A stretch of 64,000 bases of DNA from NCBI GenBank assembly GCA_023935145.1, contig CM043700.1, forward strand, positions 69,339,620-69,403,619. The letters run 5' to 3'. The translations under genes and the position numbers were made by a program. The notes beneath the pieces are model-generated. The model made no database searches. It worked only from the letters and a program-made list of their open reading frames with translations, and was not told the DNA's origin. Origin of the DNA: Bretschneidera sinensis. Its lineage: Eukaryota; Streptophyta; Magnoliopsida; Brassicales; Akaniaceae. Shown here in pieces: positions 44,167-56,600 of this stretch; position 1 is the first letter of the stretch, and each line of letters opens with the position of its first letter.

Positions 44167-45888
44167 TTAGTAAATAGGCCCAACTAAGCTCTCCACCATC
44201 TGATCAATAAATGGGAATGGAAAATGATCAGGCCTAGTGGCAGCATTCAATTTACGGTAGTCTAGACACTTTCTCCATCTTGACTGCACTCGAGTTGGAA
44301 CCAACTCGTTGTCTTTATTTACTACCGTAAATTCAGCACGTTTGGGCACGACTGTAATCTGGCTCACCCCCTTGCTATCAGAGATGGGATAAATGATCCC
44401 AGCCTCTAACAGCTTAATATCTTCCACCCTCACAACCTCTTGCAAAGCAGGGTTGAGCCTTCTTTGTGGCTCCCTCGATGGCTCAGCATCCTCCTCCAAA
44501 TGTATCCTGTACGTCACCACCGAGGGGCTGATCCCCTTGATGTCCTCAATGGTCCAGCCTATAGCTTCCTTATGCTCTCTTAAGACATCCAATAATTTCT
44601 CCTCTAGAGCATCACCCAGATCTGAAGGTATAATCACAGGCAAACTATCGACTGAACCTAGGAACTTATACTTAAGATTATCTGGTAAAGGCTTAAGTTC
44701 CTTCTTGGGGGTTTCAGGTGCGGCAGTCTCCTCCGTCTTATTGCTCTTCCAAGGAGGAGACTCTAAAATGGCATTCGCTTGCTCAAGTAATTTATCTAAA
44801 TCCATATCCTCTCCAAATTGAGCAAAGCATGCCTCTAGGGGATCCTCAATACGGGATTCATCCATAGTCTCCTCTGTCCTACTACTCTCCCGAGGAGCAG
44901 ACTCCACGATAGTATTTGCTTGCTCAAGTAACTTATCTAAATCCAAATCCTCTTCAAACTGAGCAAAGCATGCCTCTATAATGTCTTCAGACTTCCCTTC
45001 TTTCTTGGGCACTTGTAGTCTCCCAGGGTAAGGCGCTTTAGGTAAAAACGACCTAGAGAGATCCTTAATAATACGAGTGGCTGTAGATGGCTCGGCATCT
45101 CTCTTCTCATTGTTGCCACTTTCTTGCCCTTGGTGCATAGCAGGGTTCTCTCCCACTTGATTGTGCACTTGTCTCCCAAACCTCAATGGGACAATTGATT
45201 GCACTTGTTCCTACCAATGCATAGGAGTTAATAAATTTCCCACCGCAAACTGTTCCTTTGGGTTAGGATCAGTTTGACTGGGGAACGTTCCTTCCTCTCC
45301 TTCACCCACGTAACTTGCGATTTGATCAATTTGACTCTCTAGTGTGGCAATCGCTTGGGTGTTTTCTATTGTTGCACTCATCACTTCACTCATAGATTGG
45401 CTAGTCGTTTTCATGAAATCATTGAGAGTGTCCTCCAATGACTGTGAAACCGACGCTGGCGCTTGAATGGGAGCTTGGTAAGCGGGTGATGGTGCTGGAT
45501 AAGCTGAGTGACCATAATTTGGAATTGGTGGAGGAAATTCGGGAGGGTATTGATTCTGAGCATGATAAGGGTCTCCTCCCTGATTCCTCAGTTGGTTCTG
45601 CGTCCATGAAACATTAGAGTGGTCCCACCACCCTGGATTGTATGTTTCAGAGTAAGATCCATTTGATTGCCAACAACACTCATTGAAAGCATTCATTTGT
45701 TCCATGGGATACTCGGCAAAAGCCGACATTGATGGACAATTCTGTGCTAGATGCATGGGACTAGCACAGATGGAACAGCTATCAACATTGAATGTGTTGG
45801 CAGCATTGAGGGACGGGCCGGCCATTTTAATGAAATCCTTGAGGGCGTCCTCTAAAGACTGTGAAACCGGCGCTGGATTCATCCACAT
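44167..45888 (-). pseudogene. Copy A chimeric Gag/RT-fragment ORF
   Basis: The minus-strand ORF runs 573 codons in a single frame with one internal TAG at 45213-45211. It starts with NPAPVSQSLEDALKDFIKMA, a segment normally found late in Gag, fused to NAANTFNVDSCSICASPMHL with an intact knuckle (CSICASPMHLAQNC). A Pro/Tyr-rich linker follows, then a second SQSLEDT segment. The protease is deleted. A module with ACFAQF...DLDLDKLLEQAN is present twice. The ORF ends with the RT N-terminus (CLDYRKLNAATRPDHF, FIDQMVE) and TAA at 44169-44167, before any catalytic residue. A protein like this could bind RNA but not copy it. Confidence 0.85.
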
Positions 45889-45993
45889 TTTTTTTAAAAA
45901 TTAAATTAGATTAAATTAAAATTTTTTTAAATTAAATTAACTAGTAGAAAAATAAAATCAATTCAGACAAAAAATTTTCACAAACCAAACAAC

Positions 45994-46011
45994 TCCCCGG
46001 CAACGGCGCCA
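45994..46011 (-). promoter_or_regulatory. Primer binding site of copy A, tRNA-Asp type
   Basis: Minus strand TGGCGCCGTTGCCGGGGA, 6 bp inside the 5' LTR, is the 18 nt complement of the 3' end of plant tRNA-Asp, standard for Athila. Confidence 0.85.
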
Positions 46012-46017
46012 AAAACT

Positions 46018-47343
46018 TGTTGTGAGTTTTAATTTACTCGCAAGCGCACGAGTCGTTTGCAGTATAGCGTTGTGCAAGTGCGAGGTCGAATCCACAGGGA
46101 ATTGCGTTGTGAAAATATAATTTAATCTAAACTAACTTTATCTTAACCTAGTTCCAAAATTCAGAATGATATTACAAAATAAATTAAAACTAAATTAAAT
46201 TGATTTAAAAACTAATAATAATAAAAAGCACTAATGTTTCCGAATCCACCCCACCGAAGTTAAGCATACATGTTCTAAAAATATAGCCTATCAAAACATT
46301 CAATGAATCCAACTATAAGACAAAAAACAAAGAATATCCCAACTAAACCAAAAGCACCCGATGTATCCGCTCTTAACAAATCACAAAGGGAATCCAATTT
46401 AATCGAAAAGCATTCAATGTATCCATCAGATGAAACACAAAGAAAATCCAACAGACAATTTAAACTCAATCAATTATAAGATTAACTCAAATAATTGACA
46501 GAACATTTATACTAAAAATTGTCAGATTTGTACAAGCAAATCTGAACTACTACGCCAAACAACGGCGGGGCTTCATCTTCAACCTTAGCTGAAGAGTCTA
46601 GCCACTCACATCTATAAAGCTATAATAAAAAGTGCTAAACATTTAAACTAAAACAACTGAATATAAAGAAATAAATAAACAACTTTACATGGGAGAAATT
46701 CCACTCGCTGACGGGCGGCGCTTCCCCTCGTGGTAGCAATGCCTTCGGGATCCACCAAAATGCTGGCAGAAGTCCACCGGTAAACACCAAAGTGGCTCAG
46801 GAATTGTACACTGAATGATGAGGTTAGATGGTGTTTATATAGGGGGAGTCCCGAAGCACAATGGGTTTCAAAATCGATGTGGGATACTGCCCGAGTGTGA
46901 TCGATCGCACTCTGGTGTGCTCGAGCACACATTGGCACACTACAGAGCATTTTTAACCGATGTGGGATGTGCGAGTGCGCATTTGCGATCGATCGCAAGT
47001 CTGGTGCGATCGAGCGCACTAGACATCTTCAGCTTGACCCTTGTTTACTAAAATGGCCATAACTTTCTCTAGAAAAATAATTTTTGCAAGCCGTAAAATC
47101 CCTCAGAAAATAGACTTCCGGATCTTTCCAAGAATATATGGCTCATCTCCTGGTTCTTCCGAAATCAATACAGTAAAATCCACAAAAATGACTGATCTGT
47201 AAGGTGATTTTGGCAATTTTAGTGAAACTCCTTTCCCAGTGCTTGTAAACCTGAAAAACAACGAAAACAACTCAAAGTAACAAATTCCTAAGCTAACAAA
47301 TGTAAATTAAAGGGCCAAAATATGTAATATTTTGCACTCATCA
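46018..47343 (-). mobile_element. 5' LTR of copy A
   Basis: Same length as its partner, with scattered substitutions of a few per cent at most. The 16 bp palindrome here is GTGTGCTCGAGCACAC (46915-46930), still perfect although both CG steps differ from the other LTR. Confidence 0.92.
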
Positions 47344-48854
47344 ATCATAAAGAAACATACCAGAAGGAAAAAAGTAGTTGAGCAAGTGCTTAATATAATT
47401 ATTTTGAAAGTGCAGCGTTTTCATAATTTCTTAGAGCCTGCAGATAGGCAACTATGCAAATCCAATTATGGAATTCCACCATAAAGCTTATCATTTCTGG
47501 TGATTGCAAGTGCACTTGTGTTTCTGAAGATCCCCTCTTATGGTACCTTACCCTCAAGATCGTTGAAGGATTAGTTTAGTTTATTTAAAAAGGGAAATGT
47601 ACATTTTTCCAAACAAGTTGTGTGAAATATCAAGGTCTTGAAGACCTCTTAAAGCACTTAGAGATGAATGAATGGTCCCTAGAAAGAATTACATCTCAAA
47701 TTTAGGGAATCCAAGCTAAAAAAAAAAATGCTCAAATGAGCTTGAAAATTCACCTGAAAGATTATTCTTCGATAAGTCTAGTTGTTGTATGCTCTTCAGG
47801 TTGCCTATTTCAAATGGTATGGGGCTGGTTAATTTGTTACGAGATAAATCAAACCATCTTGAGAGGGAAAGAAGACCAATTACTTCAATTGGGATTGAAC
47901 CAGAGATGTGGTTTATTGAAAGACCCAAACTCTGCATATGCTAGCAGTTCCCTAGAGTTGAAGATATGCTTCCTTGTAAGGCATTTTCATCTAAACTGAG
48001 CTCTATTAAGAAAGAGAAATATTTCCTAAAGATGAATAGGGACAATGTTTTTTCCAAATAACGACATCTGTAGGTTTGAGAAATATCCAACAGAAATGGG
48101 AATGTTCCCTATAGGAAGATTCTACTCAATTGCCATCAGCATTAGATTTTCAAGGTTCTCTATTCCAACTAGTATGTTACTAGATATCTGGTTTACTCCT
48201 ATTTATGAGTAGCTGAGGTGAGATGAAAAATTAGCTATGGATTTGGCGACCCCTTTTTTTAGACTATTATTGTTAAGGCTTAGTGCTTCTAGATAAGTAC
48301 AGTTCATCAAAGAAGTGAGGAAGCTAAGGTCATCTCTATACTCTGTTCCAAGGTTGTTTACATCAAAATTGAGCCTGATTAGATTTTTCAATATCACCAA
48401 GTTTACTGGTGTTGACCCAGTAAAATAGTTCAATGAAAAATCAAGCCTTTCAAGTCTACTTACATTAGATATCGAATATTGTATTTTCCCCATAAATCTA
48501 TTACTTCTCAAGAGAAATGTATGGATTTTGGGAAGAGTGAATCCAATGTAAGTTGGGATTTCTCCAACCAATTGGATTCCTGGCTCTGTAAAGTATTCCA
48601 TAGAAGAGATATTGAAAAATTAAGTGGGAATTAGACAAGTTAAGAATTTGTTTGTAGATAGTTGAAACATATAGAGCTGCCTAGGTTGGCTAAGCTCAAT
48701 TGGGATGTTGCTATTGAGGTTGTTCTCTAATGGTAATAGCTACTTGAGAAAAGAAAGGTTTGAGAGTGACTGTGGGATAGATATTGTCAAGTTGTTAAAG
48801 GCAAGACCAATTCCAAGTAGCTTTATTAGAGTCCTGTGGATCTTGTTTGAGGCT
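47344..48854 (-). pseudogene. LRR-XII receptor kinase pseudogene, leucine-rich repeat region
   Basis: The minus strand holds several leucine-rich repeats: LVGEIPTYIGFTLPKIHTFL, NVSRLERLDFSLNYFTGSTP, LIRLNFDVNNLGTEY, DDLSFLTSLMNCTYLEALSL, SIANFSSHL, then ISGSIPIEVIGLLSLSRWFD and IQQLDLSKNNLSGEF. The C-terminal cap reads SFNDLEGKVP, GIFRNTSALAITRNDKLYGG and CLSAGSKK, typical of EFR/FLS2/Xa21-type receptors. The hydrophobic segment following near 47350-47400 is the remains of the transmembrane helix. Many stops and frameshifts are present. Upstream repeats and signal peptide are cut off at 48855 by a Tat element. Such receptors detect microbial peptides at the cell surface; this copy is dead. 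Confidence 0.92.
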
Positions 48855-49260
48855 TGTCCGGGTTGAGTGCTGGAGTTGGGTTTGATATGAGCAGAGTCCG
48901 AGATACCTGAAAGAAAGCCGACCCAAAGTGGTTTGCTCCGAGAAGGACCCTCCGAAGATTAAGTTAGACTATGAGTTAAAGAAAGTAGAAAATGGAGCTA
49001 ATTTACTTGCTTATTGCTTGGGTGACCCCTTATTTATAGGGTTTAGATGGGTAAGAATTATTGTTTTGCCCTTATGTTTGATAGGTTTCATCTTCTGATT
49101 GAAGGGTATATTTATCCTATATTATATGCTTTCTCTATTGACTATTTTAGTTTTAAAGAAGTAATGTCTTTCAAAAGATGTCAATCATGCGATGATTTTT
49201 AGGATACCCGACTTAATGTTCAATTGGTCCTAAGATTGATCTGGGTCCTCTGACTTGTCA
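48855..49260 (-). mobile_element. Terminal part of the Tat 3' LTR
   Basis: Read on the minus strand it has TATAAATA (49038-49031), then GCTCCATTTTCT, AATCTTCGGAGGGTCCTTCT, GGAGCAAACCACTTTGGGTC and ends CCCGGACA. This combination of a TATA box followed by a CGGAGGxTCC-type R/U5 is typical of Tat LTRs. How far the LTR extends to the right is not resolved. Confidence 0.6.
49031..49038 (-). promoter_or_regulatory. TATA box of the Tat 3' LTR
   Basis: Minus-strand CCCTATAAATAAGGGG, about 180 bp from the LTR end. Confidence 0.6.
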
Positions 49261-49284
49261 TTGAAGCCAACTTGCACCTTTTTT

Positions 49285-49550
49285 TCCTCCAAGGTTGGTA
49301 CTCGACCTCAGTCATTGGAGCTGAGTTATGTCTTTTTGCCCTCCTATGTTGGTACTCGAACTCAGTCGTTAGTTCCGATTTGTGTCTTTTTTATCCATCT
49401 GAGTTGGTAGTCAGCCTCAGTTATTGGGATCGAGTTGTATCTTTTTATCCTCCCAAGTCGATATTCGGGCTCTATTGTTAGGGCCAAGTTGCATCATTTT
49501 GTCCTCCCAAGTCTGTACATGGTCTCAGTCATTGGGGTCGAGTCATGTGA
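49285..49550 (+). repeat. Minisatellite, about 55 bp x5
   Basis: Units contain GGTTGGTACTCGACCTCAGT and a following TTTTT-CCTCC block, at about 49297, 49351, 49406, 49457 and 49508. Divergence between units is high. Open frames here are repeat by-products. Confidence 0.75.
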
Positions 49551-49554
49551 TGAA

Positions 49555-50195
49555 GACTTGGTGTGGGGCCTATTGAATTTGGACCACCCAGGTCGGCACT
49601 TGGCTGTCCTTCAATTCGAGTTGCGTGAGTGGACTTGGTGTGAAACCCATTGAATTCGGACCCCCCATATCAGTACTTGGCTTTCCTTCAGGCCAGTACT
49701 CAGCTATCTTTCAGTCCGGGTTGCACGAGGGTACTTGGTGTGGGGCCCATTGAATTTGGACCCCCCAGGTTGGTACTCAACTGTCCTTCAGATTGAGTTA
49801 CGGGTGTGGACATTTTGTAGGGCCCATTGAATTTAGACCCCCCAAGTTACTACTCAGTTGTCCCTCAGGTCGGGTTGCGCGAGTGGACTTGCTATGGGGC
49901 CATTGAATTTGGACCACCTAGGTTGGTACTCGATTGCGCTTCAGGCCAAGTTGCGCAAGTGGACTTGGTTTGAGCCCTATTGAATTTGGAACCCCAAGTC
50001 AATACTCAATTATCCTTCAAGTTGGGTTGCGTGAGTGGACTTGCTATGGGACCCATTGAATTTGGACCCTCTAGGTTAGTACTCAACTGTCCTTTAGGTC
50101 GGGTTATGCGAATGGACTTGGTATGGGGCCCATTGAATTTGGATCTTCTAAGTTGGTACTCGATTGTCCTTTAGGCTGGGTTATGCCAGTGGACT
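49555..50195 (+). repeat. Minisatellite, about 77 bp x8
   Basis: Units contain GGGGCCCATTGAATTTGGAC and CAACTGTCCTTCAGGTCGGG, at intervals of about 77 bp (for example 49572, 49649, 49749, 49826). They adjoin the 55 bp array. Confidence 0.78.
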
Positions 50196-50317
50196 TGAAA
50201 AAGTCTTTTACACTTCTCCATGAAGTCTTTTGCACTTCCCCATGTGACATGATGGTTGGAGTGATTGATGTGACTATTGCAAGGCTCGATGTCTATTTTT
50301 TCATTCTTTGAGCACTA

Positions 50318-50330
50318 TAAGTTCTATTTA
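50318..50330 (+). promoter_or_regulatory. TATA-like box upstream of the antisense ORF
   Basis: TTCTATTTAAGGA lies about 210 bp before the antisense ORF start. It could drive that ORF independently of the LTR. This is a motif call only. Confidence 0.35.
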
Positions 50331-50800
50331 AGGAAGGCTTGGGGTTACATCATCCTTACACCTTCAAAATTCAAAAATTTAAGAGCTAGAATGCAATTAG
50401 AATCATTCTCTTCACAATTTGGAGTATTTATTTCTAGTTAGTCTTGTTTTTCTTCTCCATAGCTTCGGCTTCATTCGACTTTTTAACTCCTCCATATTTT
50501 GGTAATGGATTCTTGCTTTGTTCTTTTTTAAACAATGTCTTTGCTTCGCAAAGGTGAGGGCACTAGCTACCAACCCGAGTGTGAGTTTTTCTCTTTTGAG
50601 AGGACTTAACCTACTCTGACCCTTATGCTCGAGGGGATAGAGGAAGTCTGTGCTCATATATTTAGAGACCATGACTGCATGCACTATATAGCTGAATTAT
50701 ATTCTTGTAATATTACCAAAAATTTTTTTAGAACATTTCTTCATAAATACTGCATCCCTGAAGAGTACAAGATTTGTTTCCCTCCTCATAAGGAGAGGGC

Positions 50801-52190
50801 TGTTGTGAGTTTTAAATTACTCACAAGCGCACAAGTCGTTTGTAATATAGTGTTGTGCAAGTGCGAGGTCGAATCCACAGAGAATTGCGTTGTTAAAAAT
50901 TATTTTTATCTAAACTAACCCTATCTTAACCTAGTTCCAAATTTTGAATTGTATTTTTGCAAAAGAAATATAAACTTAAATTAAATTGATTTAAAAACTA
51001 ATGATAAAAACACTAAGGTTTTTGAATCCACCCCACCAAAGCTAAGCATATATTTTCAAGTAAAAATAGCCTATCAAAACATTCCATGAATCCAACTTAA
51101 GACAAAAAACAACAAATATCTCAATTAAACCAAAAGCATCAAATGTATCAACTTTTAACAAATCACAAAGGAAATCCAATTTAATCAAAAAAAATTTGAT
51201 GTATTCATCAGATGAAACACAAAGAATATCCAACGGAACAATTTAAACGCAATCAATCATAAGATTTTACTCAAATAATTGACAGAACATTTATACTAAA
51301 AAAACATCAGAATTGTATAAACAAATCTGAAACTATTATGCCAAACAACGGCGAGGCTTCATCTTCAACCTTAGTTTGAAGATTTTAGCCTCTCATAATT
51401 ATGAAACTAAAGTTCACAATACAAGTGCTAAACATTAAACTTTAAAACTAAAAAAGAAATAAATTACTATACATGGGAGAAATTCCACTCACTGTTGGGT
51501 GGCGCTTCCCCTCGTGGTAGCAAAGCCTTCGGGATCCACCAGAATGCTAGCAGATGGTCCACTAGTTTGTACCAAAGTGGCTCAGGAATTGTGCACTAAA
51601 GATAAAGTGAAGAGGGGCTTATATAAGGAAACATCACAAGTGCAATGTGTTTCCAATCCGATGTGGGATACTGCAGATTCCGGCTTTTGCTCTTTGACAT
51701 TTGTCTACTAAAACTGCCATAACTTTCTCTAGAAAAATCATTTTATTGATCCGTAAAATTCTCCAGAAAATAAACATTCGGATATTTCCAAAAATATATG
51801 GCTAATCTCCTGGTTATTTCTGAATCAATACAGTTTAATCCTCAAAAATGGCTGATTTGTCACGCTGAAATCATGCACAACCTGACATTTGTCTACTAAA
51901 ACTGCTATAACTTTCTCTAGAAAAATCATTTTATTGATCCGTCAAATTCTCCAGAAAATAGACATCCGGATCTTTCCAAGTATATATGGCTCATCTCCTG
52001 GTTCTTCCTGAATCAATACAGTTTAATCCTAAAAAATGGCTGATCTGTACGAGCAATTCTGGCAATTTAGTGAAACTTCTTTCCAAGCTTATAAACCTGT
52101 AAAACAACGAAAAACAACTCAAAGTAATGAATTCTTAAGCTAACAAAAATGAATTAAGGGGCTAAAATATGAAATATTTTTCACTCATCA
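50801..52190 (-). mobile_element. 3' LTR of copy B
   Basis: It differs from copy A LTRs by an internal tandem duplication of about 195 bp (CATAACTTTCTCTAGAAAAA at about 51718 and 51905) and lacks the CG palindromes. TATATAAG is at 51625-51618 on the minus strand. Confidence 0.9.
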
Positions 52191-52235
52191 AATACCCCCA
52201 AACTTATATTTTACTAGTCCCTTAGCAAAACAAAA
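52191..52235 (-). promoter_or_regulatory. Polypurine tract of copy B
   Basis: Minus strand AAGGGACTAGTAAAATATAA then GTTTGGGGGTATT adjoining TGATGAGTG. Internal tracts of the same type occur at about 53320-53345 and 53420-53440. Confidence 0.8.
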
Positions 52236-53601
52236 TAAAAAAAAATAAAAAAAAAACTAAATGAAAAATAAAGAACATAAAGATAAGTTCATTACTCATG
52301 GTATCCAAAAATTTAAGGAGCACTCAAAATCATGAAATTCATTCATGAGCAAGCTTAAAAAATATAACCTATCTTCACAATGAATAAGAATTTAAAACAT
52401 AATTACTTACAAGAGGCATGCTAAGACATTACAAGCTTGAATCAGTGTAAAGTGAATTAGCATATACTGATGAGGTTTCTAAATAAGTTCAATGTACAAT
52501 GTTTCCACATCTCAAGATTCACATAATTTCTCATCAGAATGAACAACGATGACATAGTTTTATTTTATTTTTTTCTTTTTTGTTTCTCTTTTTTTTATAA
52601 GGCTCTGCTATGTTTAGTTCCCTTAAGCCTTCTAATTGACCCATGTAACGAGTGTTGAGTCAATGACTCCCAAACCAGATGGTTTTAGGGCATTAGGTGT
52701 AAAGACATCCCCTAAGGACTTACTAACTCGAGTCAAGAAGGCTATGAAACTAAACTGTCCTTAATGCTACCAAGCAAAATTTTCACCTTTTGACGTGAAC
52801 ACTCACTGCTTACTGAGGCAAGAGGTCCAGTTACTCAGCAGAAAGTTTCGCAATGATCATTATGAATAAAATTCTCACATTTTGACGTGAACACTCACTG
52901 CTTACTGAGGCAATAGGTCCAGTTACTCAGTGGAAAGTTTATTGATGATGATCATTAGTAGTATTTTTTTATGCTTTTCTATGCCCAAGTGTTTATCCAA
53001 CAAGTCATCCCGTTTCAGTTAAGATAAGAAACATACACATTAACATCACATGTCATACCTCACACAAATATATGCTAATGTGCACGTGTTAGATTAAATC
53101 AAACATGTGAATTCTCGAATGCCTAAAGTAAGTAGCTAAAGTTTAAACTCTATCATCAGATCCTGTGTTCAAAGTTTTAAACTCACCAATGAAATCACAT
53201 CAAAAATTTTCAGATCAACCAAAATTTTCAGACAAACATGAACATGCATTTATCTTCACTAAAAAAAAAAAAAAAAAAAACAACAACAACAAATTAGGAC
53301 AAAGTGTGTGAAATGTGTCTCCCATACCCCCAAACTTAAATTACACATTGACCCCAATATGTGAATAATATGGAAAGAGCTAACCTGGGAGATGGAGAAC
53401 TAGCTGGACTGGTATGGCTCATAGCATACCCCTAAACTTGAACTGAAGTACACGTTGTCCCTGAAAAATAAAGACTTGAAAACAAAAATACTGGAAACAA
53501 ACATTAATCATAAATATGCCAAATAATAAGTAAACAAAAAGAATAAGCTGTGGGGTGCCTCCCATGAGCGCTAAGTTTAACGTTTTCAGCCAGACCCAAC
53601 G
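52236..53601 (-). other. 3' non-coding region of copy B
   Basis: No coding potential. A unit of about 82 bp with GACGTGAACACTCACTGCTT is tandemly duplicated (about 52794 and 52882), against one in copy A. A poly(A) run and CAACAACAAC are at 53262-53292. Confidence 0.6.
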
Positions 53602-56600
53602 TTAGTAATCGTGCCCAGCTAAACGCTCCACCATCTGATCAATAAATGGGAGTGGAAAATGATCCTTCCTTGTGGTAGCATTCCACTTACGGTAGTCTAG
53701 ACACACTCTCCATCCTGATTGCACACGAGTTGGAACCAACTCGTCGTCTTTATTTATCACTACCATCAATCTAGCCTACTTTGGCACGACATGAATCGGA
53801 CTCACCCACTTGCTATCAGAGATGGGATAAATGATCCCTGCATCTAACAACTTCATTACTTCTGCCCTCACAACCTCTTGCATAGCTGGGTTAAACCTTC
53901 TTTGTGGCTCCCTCGATGGCTTGGCATTCTCCTCCAATTGTATCTTGTGCATTACCAATGAGGGGCTGATTCCCTTAATATCCTCTATAGTCCAGCAGAT
54001 AGCTTCCTTGTGCTCTCTTAAAACATCTAATAATTTCTCCTCTTGAACCTTACCCAAATCTGATGCTATAATCACAGGCAAACAATCGGTTGGACCTAGG
54101 AACTTATAATTAAGATTATCCGATAAAGGATTAAGTTCCTTTTTGGTTTCAGGTGCTGCGGTTTCCTTCGTTTCATTGCTCTCCCGAGGATCAGACTCCA
54201 AAATGGCATTCACTTACTTGAGTAACTTATTTAAGCCCAAGTTCTCTCCAAAGTGAGCAAAGCATGCCTCCAGGGGATCCTCAATGCTTGATTTGTTCAC
54301 AGTCTCCTCAAGAATCTCCTCTATCAAGCATACATTTCTCACTTCATCATACTCCAGTGGTTGCCTAGTGATATCAAAGATGTTTAACTCCACTGTCATA
54401 TTTCCGAACGAAATCTTCATCACCCTTGTCCTATAATTAATCAGGGCGTTAGCTGTGGCTAAGAATGGTCGCCCTAGAATAACCGGTATCTGAATCCCTA
54501 CATTCTGAACTGGCTCTGTATCAAGCACAATAAAATCCACGGGGAAATAAAACTTATCTACTTTTATCAAAACGTCCTCAACTATTCCCCGTGGTATTTT
54601 CACTGACCTGTCAGCCAATTGAAGCATTGTGTTTGTGGGCTTCAATTCTCCTAACCCTAACTGCAGATAGATTGAGTAAGGCAAAAGATTCACACTTGCT
54701 CCTAGATCCAATAGAGCCCTCTTGATCTGGCTGACTCCTATCGTGCAAGAGATGGTAGGACTCCCTAGGTCCTTATACTTGATGGGTAGCTTGTACTGAA
54801 GGATTGAGCTAACCGGTTCGGTCAAAAATGCCATCTTCGGGACATTCGTCCTCCTCTTGATAGTGACCAAGTCCTTTAAAAACTTGGCATATGACGGCAC
54901 TTGATGGATGGCATCCAAAAAAGGGATATTGATTTGGACTTGCTTGAATACCTCCAAAATTTCCTCATACTTCCCTCCTTTCTTGGGAAATTGTAATCTC
55001 TCGGGGTAAGACACTTTAGGTATAAATGACCTAGTAGGGTCCTTCACAGTAGGTGTGGATGTAGATGGCTCAGCATCTCTCTTCTCCTTATTGCCACCTT
55101 CTTCCCCTTGCTGCACAGTAGGGTTCTCTTCTACTCGATTGTCCACTTGTCTCCCAGACCTTAGTGTAACAATCGATTGCACTTGTTCCTCCCCTTGCGT
55201 AAGATGTGAAGAATTTCCAACCATAAATTGTCCCTTTAGGTTGGGCACGGGTTGACTGGGGAGCTTTACTTTCTCTCTCTCACCTAAGTGACTTGCAATT
55301 TGCCTTATTTGACTCTCCAGCTTGGTAATTGCTTGGGTGTTTACCGCTGTTGCACTCCTCACATCACTCATATTTTGGCTAGTCATCTTCATGAACTCCT
55401 TAAAGGTGTCCTCTAGCGACTGTGAAACTGGCACTGGTGTTTGAGTGGGTGCTTGATAAGCAGGTGATGGTGCTGGATGGGCAGAACGACCATGACTAGG
55501 AATTTGTGGGGAAAATCCGGGAGGATATTGATTGTGAGCATGATGAGGGGCTCCTCCCTGATTCATTGGTTGGTTCTGCTTCTATGAAAAATTTGGGTGG
55601 TTCTGCCACCCTGGATTGTACGTCTCGGAGTACGATCCATTTGACTGCCTTCGATAGTCATTGAAAGCATTTACTTGTTCCATAGGATACTCGGCAAAAG
55701 CCGGCATTGATGGACAATTCTGTGCTAGATGCATGGGACTAACATAGATGGAACAACTATCAACATTGAATGTGTTGGCAGCATTGATGGATTGGCCCAC
55801 AGTGAGAGTGTCAATCCTCTTAGTGAGAGCATCTAACTTCATCCTCAGGTCAGTGTCCTCCTTTACCTCATAGATGCCTCCTCTCTTGGGAGCACGAGTG
55901 GATTTATCTCGACAGCTTGAAAAATCCCACTGTTGCGAGTTATCGGACAACTTGTCCAACGCCTTGTATGCTTCCTCCCTCGTCAGACTCAAGAATTTTC
56001 CCTCATTCATAGACTCGATCATGCTACGGTTGGGTTGAGTCAACCCTTGGTAAAAGAACTGAACGAGTCTCCACTTTTCATATCCATGTGGAGGGCACCT
56101 GATCAGTAACTCTTTGAAGCGCTCCCAGCTCACAGAGAACTTCTCATCCTCGTCCTGAGTGAAAGAACTAATCTCTTTTCGGCACTCATTCACTCTAGAC
56201 ATTGGGAAAAACTTATGATAAAATTTACTAAGCAGGTTTTCCCAAGATGTGATAGACCCGGGCGTGTTGGAATCCAACCACGCCCTAGCTTTATCGTGAA
56301 GATAAAAAAGGAAAAGTCAAAGATGGACAGACTCCTCAGAGAAGTTCTGGAATTTGAATGTAGCACAAATATCTTTGAACTTCTTCACATGACTATAAGG
56401 GTTCTCAAGATCTAAGCCATGAAATGAGGGTAAGAGTTGGATGACATGTGGCTTTAAATCAAAATGGGTGGCATTGGTAGGTGGCAACACTATGCAAGAG
56501 GATGAATTAGTCGTAACGGGTGCGAACAAATCCCTAAGGGATGTAGTGGAGTCCACGTTCCAAGCTCTAGGTTGCTCTACATGTTCCGGATGATTTGCAT

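Larger units (their letters stand above)
41571..47343 (-). mobile_element. Non-autonomous Athila-derived LTR element, copy A
   Basis: LTRs of 1326 bp (41571-42896 and 46018-47343), TG...CA type, with ATCAT on both flanks (41566-41570 and 47344-47348). In minus orientation the element has a PBS complementary to tRNA-Asp, one long ORF joining Gag parts to the RT N-terminus, a 1.3 kb non-coding region and a polypurine tract. Protease, RT palm, RNase H and integrase are absent, so it must borrow enzymes from Athila relatives. It resembles the class of small LTR elements that keep Gag only. It sits at the transmembrane/juxtamembrane part of the receptor kinase. Confidence 0.92.

Noticed and set aside
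44393..44821. 142-residue plus-strand frame
   Set aside because: Antisense shadow of the copy A ORF.
49272..50311. Series of plus-strand frames
   Set aside because: Products of the 55 and 77 bp minisatellites of the Tat element.
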